This document shows positions 13,980 through 15,074 of a DNA stretch of 15,074 nt, in pieces (within the stretch, counting starts at the first letter, position 1; each line of letters opens with the position of its first letter). The stretch is taken from NCBI GenBank assembly GCA_029561505.1, contig JAKQXK010000575.1, positions 1 to 15,074 of the forward strand, given 5' to 3'. A program made the translations under genes and the position numbers. A model generated the notes under the pieces. It searched no databases. It saw only the letters and a list, made by a program, of their open reading frames with translations, and was not told where the DNA came from. Origin of the DNA: Spirochaetota bacterium (GTDB taxonomy: Bacteria; Spirochaetota; Leptospiria; Turneriellales; Turneriellaceae).

Positions 13980-14617
13980 CCGGCGGTGGTCTCTTCAACA
14001 AATTCGGCAAACAGTACAACACCGGAGAAATAATCTTCTGTGAATTTGAGCCCGGTAACAGCTTTTACCTCATTCAAACGGGGCGTGTCAAGATTTCGAA
14101 AGTCGTCAAAGACAAAGAAAAAACCATGGATATTCTGAGCGTCGGCGACATTTTCGGCGAAATGGCGATACTTGAAGAGCAGCCCCGTTCTGCCACCGCA
14201 ACTGCAATTGAACCTGTAACCGTGCTGCATTTTGACCGCGATAACTTTGTCTCGATGATGATGAGCCAGCCGCAGCTCGCGTTCAAATTGCTCGTGGTTT
14301 TCTCAAAGCGCATCTACGACGCTAAGCGGCGTCTCATGATTCTGCTGCTCGACGACATTCAATCTAAAATATCTGATGTGTTTCTGATGCTTGCCGAGAA
14401 AGAACCCACCTACGCGCATATGCGAGAGGTGTCGTTTCCAGTCACGATGGATGACGTTGCCAACTGGGCGGGCACCAGCGTCGATCAGGTTTCAGAACAG
14501 CTTAACCACTGGGCGAAAGTCGGCAAGGTCGAGCTCTATTCAGACCGCATTTTTGTGCGTAATCTGGCCGATTTCAAGCGTATTGTAGCACAGAAGCGCA
14601 AAACAGAAAAAAGGTAA
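13976..14617 (+). CDS. Crp/Fnr-type regulator (cyclic-nucleotide-binding plus winged helix)
   Basis: The protein is 213 aa. The cNMP-binding domain spans about 10-115 with a good phosphate cassette, IFGEMAILEEQPRSATA (59-75; G61, E62, R71, S72). The long dimerisation helix (about 100-138) leads to a C-terminal HTH_Crp winged helix (about 148-205). Its turn and recognition helix lie near VTMDDVANWAGTSVDQVSEQLNHW (156-179), followed by the wing VELYSDRIFV. Canonical cassette residues favour cAMP or another cyclic nucleotide as ligand, though Crp relatives also sense haem or oxygen; no cysteine cluster for an Fe-S centre is present. The ATG overlaps the previous stop by four bases and has AAGGGG five bases upstream, so it is made together with the cNMP/TPR protein. 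It may regulate its own operon or the divergent one. Confidence 0.9.
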   Translation: MTGGGLFNKFGKQYNTGEIIFCEFEPGNSFYLIQTGRVKISKVVKDKEKTMDILSVGDIFGEMAILEEQPRSATATAIEPVTVLHFDRDNFVSMMMSQPQLAFKLLVVFSKRIYDAKRRLMILLLDDIQSKISDVFLMLAEKEPTYAHMREVSFPVTMDDVANWAGTSVDQVSEQLNHWAKVGKVELYSDRIFVRNLADFKRIVAQKRKTEKR

Positions 14618-14658
14618 ATAACGGGCCGAAAAATGCCGAAGTACAATAGAGGACTACC

Positions 14659-15074
14659 ATGCTACGCAAATTGATATTTTTCACCCTGACGGCCGCACCC
14701 CTGGTGTTCGCACAGGATAACGCCAGCAAGGTATCGCCACCTGATGCCCAGGCCGCCGGCGGGCAAATTCGCGATGAACGGGTTTCGGTCGAAAACCTCA
14801 GCTTCTGGAAAAAGAATGCGACCGATGGCAAAGGCGACTACCTCGAACTGACATTCGACATCGTCAACAAGACCGAAGACAGTATTCCTCTGAAGATGTT
14901 CATTATTGGGTTCAACGAAAAAGACCTCGTCGACGGCGAATACCGCCGTTATGTCGAATATCCGAAATGGAGGCATTTCGACGAAGACAAGCAGATGCAC
15001 AAGATCGTGCTCTTCAACAGTATACCAGAAATCAAACACGAAGACGTGGCCGCTTACGCCCGCAAAAAAGAAGA
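14659..15074 (+). CDS. Secreted protein of unknown function, 5' part
   Basis: The reading frame is open from ATG 14659 to the window edge, giving 138 complete codons. AGAGGA (14648-14653) lies five bases before the ATG. The first 18 residues (MLRKLIFFTLTAAPLVFA) form a signal peptide with likely cleavage before QD. The mature part has a Pro/Ala/Gly-rich start and then a beta-rich stretch (ENLSFWKK, YLELTFDIVNKT, IPLKMFIIGFNEKD) that resembles an immunoglobulin-like or FxLYD-type envelope domain. That comparison is by pattern only and no family is recognised. It starts 41 bases after the Crp-type gene with no terminator between, so it may be the last gene of that operon. Confidence 0.82.
   Translation, partial: MLRKLIFFTLTAAPLVFAQDNASKVSPPDAQAAGGQIRDERVSVENLSFWKKNATDGKGDYLELTFDIVNKTEDSIPLKMFIIGFNEKDLVDGEYRRYVEYPKWRHFDEDKQMHKIVLFNSIPEIKHEDVAAYARKKE

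Noticed and set aside
1..15074. CRISPR array, tRNA, rRNA, insertion sequence or attachment site
   Set aside because: No spaced direct repeats, cloverleaf-like sequence, transposase motif or terminal inverted repeat pair was recognised on either strand.

Overview
This window has the look of a free-living or saprophytic spirochaete of the Leptospiraceae type with moderate G+C (Turneriella or Leptonema rather than low-GC Leptospira). That is an inference from gene content: a bactofilin with a LysM/M23 peptidase, an HPr kinase/HPr pair with no sugar PTS beside it, cyclic-nucleotide-binding domains joined to TPRs, and GAF-SpoIIE phosphatases. No ribosomal or tRNA gene is present to confirm it. No insertion sequence, CRISPR array or prophage was seen, and the DNA is almost fully coding.

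Layout. (1) 1-326: the 3' end of an outer-membrane beta-barrel gene, closed by a very strong intrinsic terminator. (2) 384-2579: a membrane c-di-GMP enzyme with an amino-acid-binding-protein-like sensor, GGDEF and EAL domains. (3) 2731-4280: a solitary TRAP-type (DctP) solute-binding protein, translationally coupled to an Mpo1/DUF962 membrane protein that carries a histone-H1-like lysine-rich tail. (4) 4281-4347: two hairpins back to back. (5) 4351-6156: a GAF-PP2C(SpoIIE)-TPR phosphatase. (6) 6197-8147: hpf, hprK and ptsH in a tight operon. hprK has no ATG start; the best start is a CTG overlapping the hpf stop. hpf carries two tandem copies of the C-terminal dimerisation domain.

(7) 8180-10909, minus strand: bactofilin, then a LysM/M23 endopeptidase, then a NeuB-type nonulosonate synthase that lacks its C-terminal SAF domain. 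(8) 11054-14617, plus strand, divergent from (7): a secreted degenerate-LytM (EnvC-like) protein, a metal-dependent amidohydrolase, a cyclic-nucleotide-binding/TPR protein and a Crp/Fnr-type regulator. Every junction in this set overlaps by 1-4 bases. (9) 14659-end: the 5' part of a secreted protein of unknown function.

How they may work together. Units (7) and (8) face away from a 144-base region and both hold peptidoglycan-remodelling functions: an active M23 enzyme with a bactofilin scaffold on one side, and a catalytically dead LytM protein co-translated with two cyclic-nucleotide-binding proteins on the other. This suggests a cell-shape or envelope locus under nucleotide control, and it is the best candidate here for an undescribed system. 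The hpf-hprK-ptsH operon would link ribosome hibernation to metabolite sensing through HPr Ser46 phosphorylation.
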